From NCBI RefSeq assembly GCF_002706795.1, contig NZ_CP017705.1, positions 2,211,001 through 2,275,000 on the forward strand: a DNA stretch of 64,000 bases, given 5' to 3'. A program made the translations under genes and the position numbers. A model generated the notes under the pieces. The model saw nothing but the letters and a program-made list of their open reading frames with translations, did no database searches and was not told the DNA's origin. Of this stretch, positions 44,970 to 51,758 are shown one piece after another; the first letter of the stretch is position 1; each line of letters begins with the position of its first letter. Source of the DNA: Brevibacillus laterosporus DSM 25. Its GTDB lineage: Bacteria; Bacillota; Bacilli; Brevibacillales; Brevibacillaceae.

Positions 44970-44997
44970 TTTTCCCCTCTTTCGTCAAAGAAGCAAT
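44794..44997. repeat. Direct repeat copy B
   Basis: Second copy of the repeat described at 43780-43982, offset by 1014 bases, here continuous with a longer toxin C-terminus on the minus strand. Confidence 0.9.
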
Positions 44998-45432
44998 TCT
45001 CTCTCCTTTTCTATCATTCAATTTCCATACATCTCCTTTATGTCCTATTTTATCGCCTCCAGTTCCTCTAGTTTTTTCAATAGTCCAACCTGTTTTTTGA
45101 TGCTTATAAGTACCTCTTTCTACTTTTACTTTATCAGTAAATTTATCTAAATCTACGGAGTAATCGTCATTTTTCTTTTTTAATTTTTTAGGAATTGCAT
45201 CAGTTTAGCACCTCGATTTCTTTCTTTGTACTTAAATAAACATCCCTATTTTTTTCCTTTGTTTATCCAACTCTTCCCCTACAAAAAGGCCAGCTGTAAC
45301 AGCAGCAACACCACCCACTACATATGCAGCGATTTCAGTAGCTCCCCAAGCTAATGGAATTAGAAAGACCACTCTTTTTTGTCGTCCATTACTCTCTTTT
45401 TGTAATTGGGACATTACCTCGCCAAACGTCAT
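44956..45432 (-). pseudogene. Decayed polymorphic-toxin-like gene
   Basis: The minus strand opens at ATG 45432 (66 codons to 45232) with a hydrophobic segment rich in Ala, Val and Gly (about residues 20-52), then hits a frameshift in a 7-base A run (45249-45255). In another frame the sequence continues (K-K-E-I-E-V-L-N), and after a further disruption near 45205 a third stretch reads through to TAA 44956-44958: D-L-D-K-F-T-D-K-V, H-Q-K-T-G-W-T-I-E-K and the end W-K-L-N-D-R-K-G-E-R-I-A-S-L-T. That closing pattern is like the C-termini of bacterial polymorphic toxins, which act as nucleases. Its immunity copy lies directly downstream, overlapping the stop. Confidence 0.6.
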
Positions 45433-45457
45433 GGGGATTTCTCCATGACTTTTTTTG
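45428..45457 (+). terminator. Plus-strand hairpin with T run at the 5' end of the toxin remnant
   Basis: GTCATGG (45428-45434) pairs with CCATGAC (45443-45449), followed by seven or eight T. It may stop plus-strand transcription before the small membrane-protein genes. Confidence 0.65.
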
Positions 45458-45510
45458 TCCTAAAAAGCAACAGTATGCTTCCTTTACTGGATGGTGAAGG
45501 AGGGGGTGCA

Positions 45511-45660
45511 ATGAGAGGCTTTCGTATTAGTTATATTCGTTTGCTAGTTATCACGCTGTTGGCAATTGCATGTGGTTTCCTAATTAAAGTAAAAATGTTT
45601 TCAAATAATAGAAATCGAGCATCAGAACAGTTGCGAAAAGGAGAGCGTGTACATATATGA
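45511..45660 (+). CDS. Small membrane protein (49 residues), unknown
   Basis: ATG 45511 has a very strong ribosome binding site (GAAGGAGGGGGTG). The product has a basic N-terminus (M-R-G-F-R-I-S-Y-I-R), one hydrophobic helix (about 11-27) and a charged tail (S-E-Q-L-R-K-G-E-R). No family was recognised. The longer frame beginning at 45406 runs through the terminator-like hairpin and is rejected as start. The stop overlaps the next small frame in ATGA fashion, which suggests a coupled pair. Confidence 0.55.
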   Translation: MRGFRISYIRLLVITLLAIACGFLIKVKMFSNNRNRASEQLRKGERVHI

Positions 45661-45781
45661 TAAAAAAACGTGAATTAATCAATAAATTTTTATTGTTATT
45701 TACATAATTATACATTTTGGGTATTATTATTTAGATGTGTTAAGTACTGGTGTGATTTTTGATATGACATTTAAGCAATAA
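45657..45781 (+). pseudogene. Second small membrane-protein gene with probable 1-base deletion
   Basis: ATG 45657 overlaps the previous stop. The frame begins M-I-K-K-R-E-L-I-N-K-F-L-L-L-F and ends at a TAA at 45705. One base out of frame, the sequence goes on with I-I-I-H-F-G-Y-Y-Y-L-D-V-L-S-T-G to a TAA at 45779-45781. Restoring one T in the TTATTTACATAA run would give a 41-residue membrane protein. Unknown function. Confidence 0.5.
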
Positions 45782-45827
45782 CATAGTTCTGGAAGAAGTA
45801 TATAAATAGGTAAAGGCAGGGGTATAA

Positions 45828-47129
45828 ATGGAAGGAAACAAAACTTTGGTTTATACAACTTTGGGTGACTTGATTAAAGAGAAACGTGAAGAATTTGGAT
45901 TAAGCATTTCAGAACTAGGTAGATTAACAAATATTAATAAGAGCGTAATTTCAAAGTTGGAAAGCGGGGAAACCAAACGACCCGAATTAAAAACAATCAG
46001 GTCTATAACAGAAGTTTTGAAACTGCCTTATAAAGACATTGTTGAACAGTACGCTAAGATAGAAAAACGTGTTGAGGTTTTACTTGATCTCATAATCGAA
46101 GCGATTGAAATCTCTCAATTTCAATTAATCCCACATGTGGCTCAAAAAATTCTTGAGTCTCCTTATGAAGAGACATATAAAGCTTTAGAACGTCTCTATG
46201 ATCTTACTGCCAAGATCAAGAATAATAATGAAGTAAAGGTGTTACTTTACTGTGTTATTATTAAATATGCTAGACAACATGGAGTGCCAATGTATATAGC
46301 TAAAGGACTATTTCAACAATACATAATTGAGAGAGAAGACTTAAAAGGACTTGAAAAAACATTTCAAATCGGAGAAGAAATTTTACACTACGTTGGTTTT
46401 TTATCCGATGAGGAACAAACTATTTTTTATTATCGAATGGCACTTCATGCACATAATATTAAAAAGTACGAAAAATGTATTGAATTTGGTCAAACAGGCA
46501 TGAAAATGGATTTAACAACAAACAGTCTTAAAGAGAATGTAGCATTAGCAATGTGTAACTCTTACGCAATTCTTGAAGACTACGAAAGTTTTAATGCACA
46601 TTTAGATGAATGTGAAAAAAAAGGCTATAGTTTTATAATTGAATGCATAAAATATTACAGAGCTATCATTCTTTTTAAAACAGGACAAAATCATAAAGCA
46701 ATTCCATTGCTTAAAGAATGTGTGGAAGAAGTTGAAGGTAACAGACGTTTGCACCGATTAAATATGCTTTTAGAAGCTTTGTTTGAGATAAAAAATTCTC
46801 AATTGATTGGGGAACTGATAAAGTCTCAAGAAAAGCACTTTCCACTGCATGTAGTCACACCTTATCAGCATGCTCAATTAGGTAAGTATTATAGATATAA
46901 AGGTACTTATCTTATTGAAAATGGGCAGTTTGATACTGGCATAGAATCTTATCTAAAAAGCATATCCTTCTATGCTACGATTGGATCATATCAAGACATT
47001 ATTGAATGTTCTAAGGATATTTTTTATTACCATGTTTTATTCAGAAAAAAAACTAAAATTGAAATTGCGGAAAAATTAAATGAATTGTATAGTACTGTTA
47101 CAGTAGAAGAAAGGGGAGGGGTTTTATGA
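45828..47129 (+). CDS. NprR-like transcriptional regulator: XRE helix-turn-helix plus TPR repeats (RRNPP family)
   Basis: The 433-residue protein has an XRE DNA-binding domain at about 11-65 (L-G-D-L-I-K-E-K-R-E-E-F, I-S-K-L-E-S-G-E), then about 350 residues of helical repeats with TPR character (for example A-L-H-A-H-N-I-K-K-Y-E-K-C-I-E-F-G and I-L-F-K-T-G-Q-N-H-K-A). Size and layout match NprR of the B. cereus group (about 420 residues) better than PlcR (about 285). RRNPP regulators bind re-imported short peptides in the TPR part. The following 46-codon exported peptide gene overlaps it at ATGA, the usual layout for such pairs. ATG 45828 has a GGCAGGGG ribosome binding site. Confidence 0.85.
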   Translation: MEGNKTLVYTTLGDLIKEKREEFGLSISELGRLTNINKSVISKLESGETKRPELKTIRSITEVLKLPYKDIVEQYAKIEKRVEVLLDLIIEAIEISQFQLIPHVAQKILESPYEETYKALERLYDLTAKIKNNNEVKVLLYCVIIKYARQHGVPMYIAKGLFQQYIIEREDLKGLEKTFQIGEEILHYVGFLSDEEQTIFYYRMALHAHNIKKYEKCIEFGQTGMKMDLTTNSLKENVALAMCNSYAILEDYESFNAHLDECEKKGYSFIIECIKYYRAIILFKTGQNHKAIPLLKECVEEVEGNRRLHRLNMLLEALFEIKNSQLIGELIKSQEKHFPLHVVTPYQHAQLGKYYRYKGTYLIENGQFDTGIESYLKSISFYATIGSYQDIIECSKDIFYYHVLFRKKTKIEIAEKLNELYSTVTVEERGGVL

Positions 47130-47266
47130 AAAAACTTGTAATAACCTCTGTAATCTTTTCCAGTATTCTTTCGTCACTTGTATTTATTAATATGGAGAAT
47201 CGTTCAGAAAAGGAATATGCTTCTAGCCAACGTATTCAAGTTTTCTTTGAAGACCCTGGTCATTAA
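47126..47266 (+). CDS. Exported signalling propeptide (NprX/Phr-like), 46 residues
   Basis: This frame is too short for ordinary gene callers. ATG 47126 overlaps the regulator stop (TGA 47127-47129), with AGGGGAGGGG upstream. The product has a K-K start, a hydrophobic signal core (about 4-22: L-V-I-T-S-V-I-F-S-S-I-L), a polar middle (E-N-R-S-E-K-E-Y-A-S-S) and a C-terminus Q-V-F-F-E-D-P-G-H. This is the architecture of RRNPP pro-peptides, which are secreted, cut to 5-10 residues and re-imported by an oligopeptide permease. The active peptide would be at or near the C-terminus. A terminator follows directly. Confidence 0.75.
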   Translation: MKKLVITSVIFSSILSSLVFINMENRSEKEYASSQRIQVFFEDPGH

Positions 47267-47286
47267 TCATTTGAAGTTTCTCCAAG

Positions 47287-47321
47287 GGGTACCACACTTT
47301 TTACAGAGTGGTACCCTTTTT
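47287..47321 (+). terminator. Strong terminator after the peptide gene
   Basis: GGGTACCAC (47287-47295) pairs perfectly with GTGGTACCC (47308-47316), followed by five T. Confidence 0.93.
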
Positions 47322-47443
47322 ATTTATAGTAGTGTGCGAATTATGTAATAATTTGTCTAATGTTTCTTGTTTACAAAAAATATAATTTAAAGAAACTATT
47401 GGTAAAATTCGAATATCAAAGTTGATGGGAGGTGCTTTTATTA

Positions 47444-47512
47444 GTGTTTAAAGAACTAATTAGGGACATATTTTTTTGCTTATTTGAAGAAATAATGTCC
47501 CTACCACCTTAA
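47444..47512 (+). CDS. Possible 22-residue hydrophobic peptide
   Basis: GTG 47444 lies 9 bases after a perfect-looking GGGAGGTG. The peptide (V-F-K-E-L-I-R-D-I-F-F-C-L-F-E-E-I-M...) is amphipathic and hydrophobic with one cysteine. The coding region contains an inverted repeat, AGGGACAT (47462-47469) and ATGTCCCT (47495-47502). It could be a secreted or membrane-active peptide, a leader peptide for the gene at 47594, or chance. The gap 47267-47593 otherwise contains only the terminator. Confidence 0.35.
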   Translation: MFKELIRDIFFCLFEEIMSLPP

Positions 47513-47593
47513 GAAACTTTTCTATTTCTACTAATCAATATTGGTAGAGGAATTGACTTAACTATTTTCCAATGTCGGGGAAGGATGAGAATT

Positions 47594-48376
47594 GTGCCTA
47601 TTAATAAGAAATTAGCAACAAAACTATTATTGACAACATCACTTTCGAGTCTATTAATAATTCCGCCAGTATTTGCAGAAGGAACTGGAGATAACCAAAC
47701 ACCTACTGAGGATATTAAAACACAGGAGCAGATCGATGCTCTTCAAGAAAAGGAAGAAGCTCTGGATAGTTTTCTTCGAGATAAGTATGAAGAAATCAGT
47801 CGTGAAGAAATCTACGAACTATCAAATTCAGAAATCCAACGAATATTTAAAGAGGATGAGAAAATAAGGGGTACTATTGGCGTTAAAGTATTTGAACAAG
47901 AAACTAACTACTGGTGCGGTCCTGCTACGGTTAAACAAGTTCTTCATTATATCAATGGAAATTCAAAGAGTCAGAAGTCTTATGCAAAAGAGCTTGGGAC
48001 TACAACTGACGGCACAGACTTTTCGGTAATTGATAACGTTCTTAATGACAATCAAAATAAAAATAAGTATGTTTACACTACTCATGATTCCGATCAAAAA
48101 TATAAGTTTTTGGATAAGATTGAATATGGAGTAGAGCATGATTATCCCGTAGTAATTGATCTTTCTATTAAGCCGGAGTATATGCCAATCTATAAAAAGG
48201 CTGTAAAAGGGCATATATTAAATGCCTCTGGATATGATTGGAGAGACTGGGAGTTGAGATTGACTGACCCTTTTGACCAAGGGGGGAGAGGTGTAACACT
48301 AGGTAATACATGGCATCCTGCTGATGGTGTTTGGAAAGCAAATCAGAATCATTTTAGAAGTGCAGTCATTTGGTAA
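47594..48376 (+). CDS. Secreted C39-like cysteine peptidase family protein
   Basis: The product has a Sec signal peptide (about 1-28, ending in P-V-F-A), an acidic helical linker and a papain-like C39_2 domain: N-Y-W-C-G-P-A-T-V-K (catalytic Cys about residue 106), G-H-I-L-N-A-S-G-Y (His about 207) and L-T-D-P-F (Asp about 225). All three catalytic positions are therefore present. GTG 47594 is preferred as start since GGGGAAGG (47577-47584) is 9 bases upstream but only 1 base from ATG 47585. The substrate is unknown; it might process or degrade peptides outside the cell. It is placed behind the regulator-peptide pair. Confidence 0.8.
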   Translation: MPINKKLATKLLLTTSLSSLLIIPPVFAEGTGDNQTPTEDIKTQEQIDALQEKEEALDSFLRDKYEEISREEIYELSNSEIQRIFKEDEKIRGTIGVKVFEQETNYWCGPATVKQVLHYINGNSKSQKSYAKELGTTTDGTDFSVIDNVLNDNQNKNKYVYTTHDSDQKYKFLDKIEYGVEHDYPVVIDLSIKPEYMPIYKKAVKGHILNASGYDWRDWELRLTDPFDQGGRGVTLGNTWHPADGVWKANQNHFRSAVIW

Positions 48377-48381
48377 TAAAC

Positions 48382-48413
48382 ATCCTTGGGGCATATTAGC
48401 CTCAAGGATTTAA
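48382..48413 (+). terminator. Hairpin after the C39-like gene
   Basis: ATCCTTG-g-GGC (48382-48392) pairs with GCC-t-CAAGGAT (48399-48409); the tail TTTAAAC is weak, so readthrough to the lipoprotein gene is likely. Confidence 0.6.
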
Positions 48414-48435
48414 ACTTATTTAACAGAGGTGAAAG

Positions 48436-49638
48436 ATGAATAAATTTATTAAAATATGCCTACTGTTGACCTTAATGTTGGTTTCTGCTTGTAGTGAACC
48501 TAGTATCAATACAAAAGACACTATATTACAGAAGCAATCACCAGTATCATCCCCAGAAAACAAGTTTGAGTTAATGCAGAAATCTGACGTGATGTTCTCA
48601 GATGATAAAGCTACTCTTTCTTCACGAGAAAATGATAAGTTGAATGTCCCTTTTAAAATTAGAACTTATGATTTAAGAAGAGACACGGTTGAAGGTGTTT
48701 CAGTTGCCCCAGAATATGTTAACGAAGAAATAATTGCTTTTGACACATTAGATGCAAAAGAGGAATATTCTTTTGTAGGAACTTATAATAAGAAAAGTAA
48801 GGCTTATAAAAAAATTTATGTAGCCCCAAAAGGAAGGATTACTAATTCCCTAACTGGTATTAATAAATCATTATATTGGGTCGAATATGATAGTGACTTA
48901 AATAATGAACTTCATTGGAGCATAATTGCATATAATTTGTCAAACGCAACTAAAAAAACAATAAAATCAGGGGTAACTAAGAATGAAATAGACCCTCCTA
49001 TTCTGGGAATATCAAATGGGAACATAACTTGGATAGAGTATGATTTTCCGAACAAAAAAGTTATAAGTAAAGTGGTTTCCTATAGTCCAACAACAGGAAA
49101 TGAAAAGGTTATTGCAACAGTTGAATTAGATGAATCAAATGGAAGAAATGGAGTATTCTTTTCTTCAATGAATGCTGTAGATGAAGGGTTTATTGTACAT
49201 CAATCAATTTTTGATAAGAACAATAGCACAAAAAAATACCGAATTTCTTTTTACCCTAACCAAAATAATACTCACCCTTTGCATTTGCTAGAGAAGAACA
49301 GGGTTATTGATTATACAGTAGGGGGAAATTGGTTTGTCTGGACAGAAGAAGGTGCGGTATTTATTGCTTCCTTGAAAGATGGTAAAGTTAAGTACAGGTT
49401 CGATGGATATAGTAAAAAATTAACAAATGATACACCTATAATTAAAGAGAATTTTCTTTTCTATAGATATGCAATAAATCAAATTTTCGTGGTTGATTTA
49501 AACACTGGTCAACGAATGCCTATTTCTGCTAATCAGACTCTTACAAGTAAGTTGTATAAATCGGGCAGATTTATTTCTTTCGCTCTTGATGACGATGAAA
49601 AAAATAAAGACGTGATAAAAATGTATGTTCTTGAGTGA
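48436..49638 (+). CDS. Lipoprotein, probable beta-propeller, unknown function
   Basis: The 400-residue protein has a lipobox L-V-S-A-C (Cys about residue 19). After a Ser/Asp-rich linker the sequence repeats a blade-like pattern (I-x-W-I/V-E-Y-D, S-L-Y-W-V-E-Y-D, N-W-F-V-W-T-E-E, F-L-F-Y-R-Y), which suggests a beta-propeller of the TolB or DUF5050 kind on the cell surface. No enzyme motif is visible. ATG 48436 follows ACAGAGGTG. It follows the C39-like gene by 59 bases with only a weak hairpin between, so the two may be co-expressed. Confidence 0.7.
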   Translation: MNKFIKICLLLTLMLVSACSEPSINTKDTILQKQSPVSSPENKFELMQKSDVMFSDDKATLSSRENDKLNVPFKIRTYDLRRDTVEGVSVAPEYVNEEIIAFDTLDAKEEYSFVGTYNKKSKAYKKIYVAPKGRITNSLTGINKSLYWVEYDSDLNNELHWSIIAYNLSNATKKTIKSGVTKNEIDPPILGISNGNITWIEYDFPNKKVISKVVSYSPTTGNEKVIATVELDESNGRNGVFFSSMNAVDEGFIVHQSIFDKNNSTKKYRISFYPNQNNTHPLHLLEKNRVIDYTVGGNWFVWTEEGAVFIASLKDGKVKYRFDGYSKKLTNDTPIIKENFLFYRYAINQIFVVDLNTGQRMPISANQTLTSKLYKSGRFISFALDDDEKNKDVIKMYVLE

Positions 49639-49651
49639 TATTTTTTGTTAT

Positions 49652-49700
49652 AGCCGAGACATCTCTATCTTTACCGGAACGAGATGTTTTCGGCTTTTTT
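49652..49700 (+). terminator. Terminator after the lipoprotein gene
   Basis: AGCCGA-g-ACATCTC (49652-49665) pairs with GAGATGT-t-TTCGGCT (49681-49695), followed by a T run. Confidence 0.92.
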
Positions 49701-49833
49701 GTATTTAATTTGATTAGGTTATTAAATTATTTTGTAAAAAAATGTAGAACGTTTCTTATTTGTAAGTTTTAGTTAATTTAGAAACTGTAAGTAGAATTAA
49801 CAATGTGCAATGAGAGGAGAAGTAAAAGGAGGA

Positions 49834-49914
49834 ATGAATGTGTGTTCTTTTAATAAAGCAAATAGTGATACTCTAGAGGTTGGAAAGGAATTAAGACCAT
49901 CCCAACCGCCTTGA
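49834..49914 (+). CDS. Possible 26-residue peptide before the Spo0E-like gene
   Basis: ATG 49834 has an ideal AAAGGAGG site. The peptide (M-N-V-C-S-F-N-K-A-N-S-D...P-S-Q-P-P) ends with TGA 49912-49914 and is in the same reading frame as the Spo0E-like gene that starts 42 bases later. It may be a leader for translational coupling, or the true N-terminus of that gene with a nonsense codon. Confidence 0.4.
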   Translation: MNVCSFNKANSDTLEVGKELRPSQPP

Positions 49915-49956
49915 ATAACAGGTAGGGTTACTCAAGTTGATATTGCCAATCTATCA

Positions 49957-50157
49957 TTGAAAGATGAAGTACAAATTCATCAATTGGACAGTAATTTATT
50001 GAACTCTACAGAAGTTCTTCGGCAAAAATTAATAAAATTGTATTGTAAGGAAGGTTCGTTTTCAAATGAAAGGGTAGTGAAAATGAGTCAAGAACTAGAT
50101 GAGTATATCGTCAAAGCTCAAAGGGATTGGAAGATTAACGGGTGTAGAGCTAGATGA
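49957..50157 (+). CDS. Spo0E-like aspartyl-phosphate phosphatase
   Basis: Spo0E-family proteins dephosphorylate Spo0A-P and delay sporulation. The 66-residue product has the helix pair and signature of the family: L-R-Q-K-L-I-K-L-Y (about 22-30) and M-S-Q-E-L-D-E-Y-I (about 43-51), the S-Q-x-L-D motif holding the catalytic Asp region. The start is uncertain: TTG 49957 has no good ribosome binding site, whereas the in-frame ATG 49834 has one but is separated by TGA. Translation may rely on coupling with the upstream peptide. FtsH, encoded in this window, is known to degrade some Spo0E proteins in B. subtilis. Confidence 0.75.
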   Translation: MKDEVQIHQLDSNLLNSTEVLRQKLIKLYCKEGSFSNERVVKMSQELDEYIVKAQRDWKINGCRAR

Positions 50158-50213
50158 AACTTTTTCTAGTTGTTCCTTGTTCGATTAACCTTTCTGTATT
50201 TTAAGGAGTATAA

Positions 50214-50273
50214 ATGTCACTAAGATGGAGTGACCAACATCAAGATATAGGTTTTAAAAAATTGAAAAAATAA
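50214..50273 (+). CDS. Possible 19-residue micro-ORF
   Basis: ATG 50214 follows AAGGAG at good spacing and gives M-S-L-R-W-S-D-Q-H-Q-D-I-G-F-K-K-L-K-K. It may be chance or a remnant; nothing else was recognised in 50158-50344. Confidence 0.2.
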   Translation: MSLRWSDQHQDIGFKKLKK

Positions 50274-50344
50274 TTGTTAATATTAGGAGCGATACCAACA
50301 GTTCCAATCAAAATGATAGTATTTAGCACAAGAAGATTAAAAAA

Positions 50345-50384
50345 TGACTTTGCCTGATTTCTAACCCAGGCAAAGTCATAAAAA
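50345..50384 (-). terminator. Terminator of the ECF sigma/anti-sigma operon
   Basis: TGACTTTGCCTG (50345-50356) pairs perfectly with CAGGCAAAGTCA (50367-50378). On the minus strand the stem is followed by TTTTTTAA; the plus strand tail is A-rich. Confidence 0.88.
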
Positions 50385-50438
50385 ACCAAATAGTGTCCCA
50401 GCTAAAATCTCTATCTACCGTGGTTCTTATTCAAGAAA

Positions 50439-51758
50439 TCACGTTTCCCAACTCTCGGATTGTTTGTGTACTACATTTACATGATCCACTAATGGGTCAG
50501 TATTCTTATTTGTTACAGGAGTTATGACCACTTGAAGCTGATACTCATTATTTAATGGGTAAGTAAAGATCTGTTCTTTATTTCTATTAAAGTATCCTTT
50601 TAATTTTTCGCCCAAGGCTGTTTTGACCTCCGATAGGTGAATGTCTTGCAAGTGAAGATTAAAGCTTCGGATTTCAATCAGTAGACCTTTAGAATCATAT
50701 CCTGCGACAGTACCTTGCTTACGATAGACCGCATAGGTAGTTTTATACGGAGTGTCCATTTTATCAGCTTTACCCCAGCGTTGCTCTATTTGCTCCTTAG
50801 TGGTTTGGCCCACTCTAAAGTCTTCTACTAACAGTCCTTGAGAAGCAGATTCATTTATTCTTTGTAAGAAATCAATATTATCTCCAAGCATGGGGTTTTT
50901 CCGTCCGTCTGGATAAACGACACTTACATGTTCAATTTGTAGAGATACATCATGATTCCCAACAGAAGGATCAGTTGTGTTCGAACTATTAGTAATGCTG
51001 ATAGGAGTAAAATAAAATACTAATTGATAATCCTCACCGGCAGAATAGCTGTATTTCAGTTGATCCGTGTATTGTTGCACAAATTGGGGCTTCCCAAGAA
51101 CCTGTTCCACTTGTTCTTTATTTAGAGCGGTCAGCCGAGAGTCGGTTGAAATAATTTCTACTAGCTGCTCCCCTTTATTGTAAGCAAACGCTAATGACTT
51201 CTCAGGGTAATTAGCAGTAGGCAGACCAAATCGTACCTGATCCTGCCCTTTTGATTCACCCCACACTTTTTTTATGTCGTCCGCAAGGGATGTTTTTACA
51301 GCAATATCTGCATTTATAACCTTACCGCTTTTAGCTCTCTCCATTACGCTTAATAAAAGCTTGCTTTGCGCAGGAGTCACTGTTTGGCTATTTTTCCCCA
51401 CACTTTTCTTGCTATCATGGAAAGAGTTGAGTGAATCAGTACTGCGAGACTCCTTATAATGACTTGGAGTAGCAGATACCAGAGCTTTGTTTGGATTGGT
51501 TAGCTGATTCTGTTGCACCCACGAATTTCCTAACCAGAAGGTGGCTAGAACTAATGAACTGCACACAATTCCCTTACTGATCCAAGTAAAATAAGTAGAT
51601 AGATCACTTCTGTGCAAATCTTTTTTCTCTTCTCTTAATAAATGAGCCAGCATGTGTTGCTTGCTTTCAGCATCCAGTTTGTGATCTGGGAGTGTTTGCA
51701 GATGCTTTAACGTTTGATTCGATTGTTCATCTAGGTTTGTAAATTTATTAGATGACAC
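50439..51758 (-). CDS. Membrane anti-sigma factor with two extracytoplasmic DUF4309-like domains
   Basis: The 439-residue protein has a cytoplasmic N-terminus (about 1-60, probably binding the sigma factor), one membrane helix (about 62-82) and an outer part with two related modules, each containing a W-G-x-x-K/A core: L-A-D-D-I-K-K-V-W-G-E-S-K (about 158-170) and T-K-E-Q-I-E-Q-R-W-G-K-A-D (about 315-327), each followed by a second repeat (E-Q-V-L-G-K-P and K-T-A-L-G-E-K). DUF4309 occurs in YjgB-like Bacillus proteins of unknown function. The gene overlaps the end of the ECF sigma gene by 11 bases. Role as anti-sigma factor is inferred from order and topology. Confidence 0.75.
   Translation of the reverse strand: MSSNKFTNLDEQSNQTLKHLQTLPDHKLDAESKQHMLAHLLREEKKDLHRSDLSTYFTWISKGIVCSSLVLATFWLGNSWVQQNQLTNPNKALVSATPSHYKESRSTDSLNSFHDSKKSVGKNSQTVTPAQSKLLLSVMERAKSGKVINADIAVKTSLADDIKKVWGESKGQDQVRFGLPTANYPEKSLAFAYNKGEQLVEIISTDSRLTALNKEQVEQVLGKPQFVQQYTDQLKYSYSAGEDYQLVFYFTPISITNSSNTTDPSVGNHDVSLQIEHVSVVYPDGRKNPMLGDNIDFLQRINESASQGLLVEDFRVGQTTKEQIEQRWGKADKMDTPYKTTYAVYRKQGTVAGYDSKGLLIEIRSFNLHLQDIHLSEVKTALGEKLKGYFNRNKEQIFTYPLNNEYQLQVVITPVTNKNTDPLVDHVNVVHKQSESWET

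Noticed and set aside
44778..45071. Plus-strand frame of 97 codons over repeat copy B
   Set aside because: It is the antisense of the immunity and toxin remnants; the frame is explained by the repeat.
45406..45510. N-terminal extension of the small membrane protein
   Set aside because: It includes a terminator-like hairpin and precedes an excellent ribosome binding site that directs translation to 45511.
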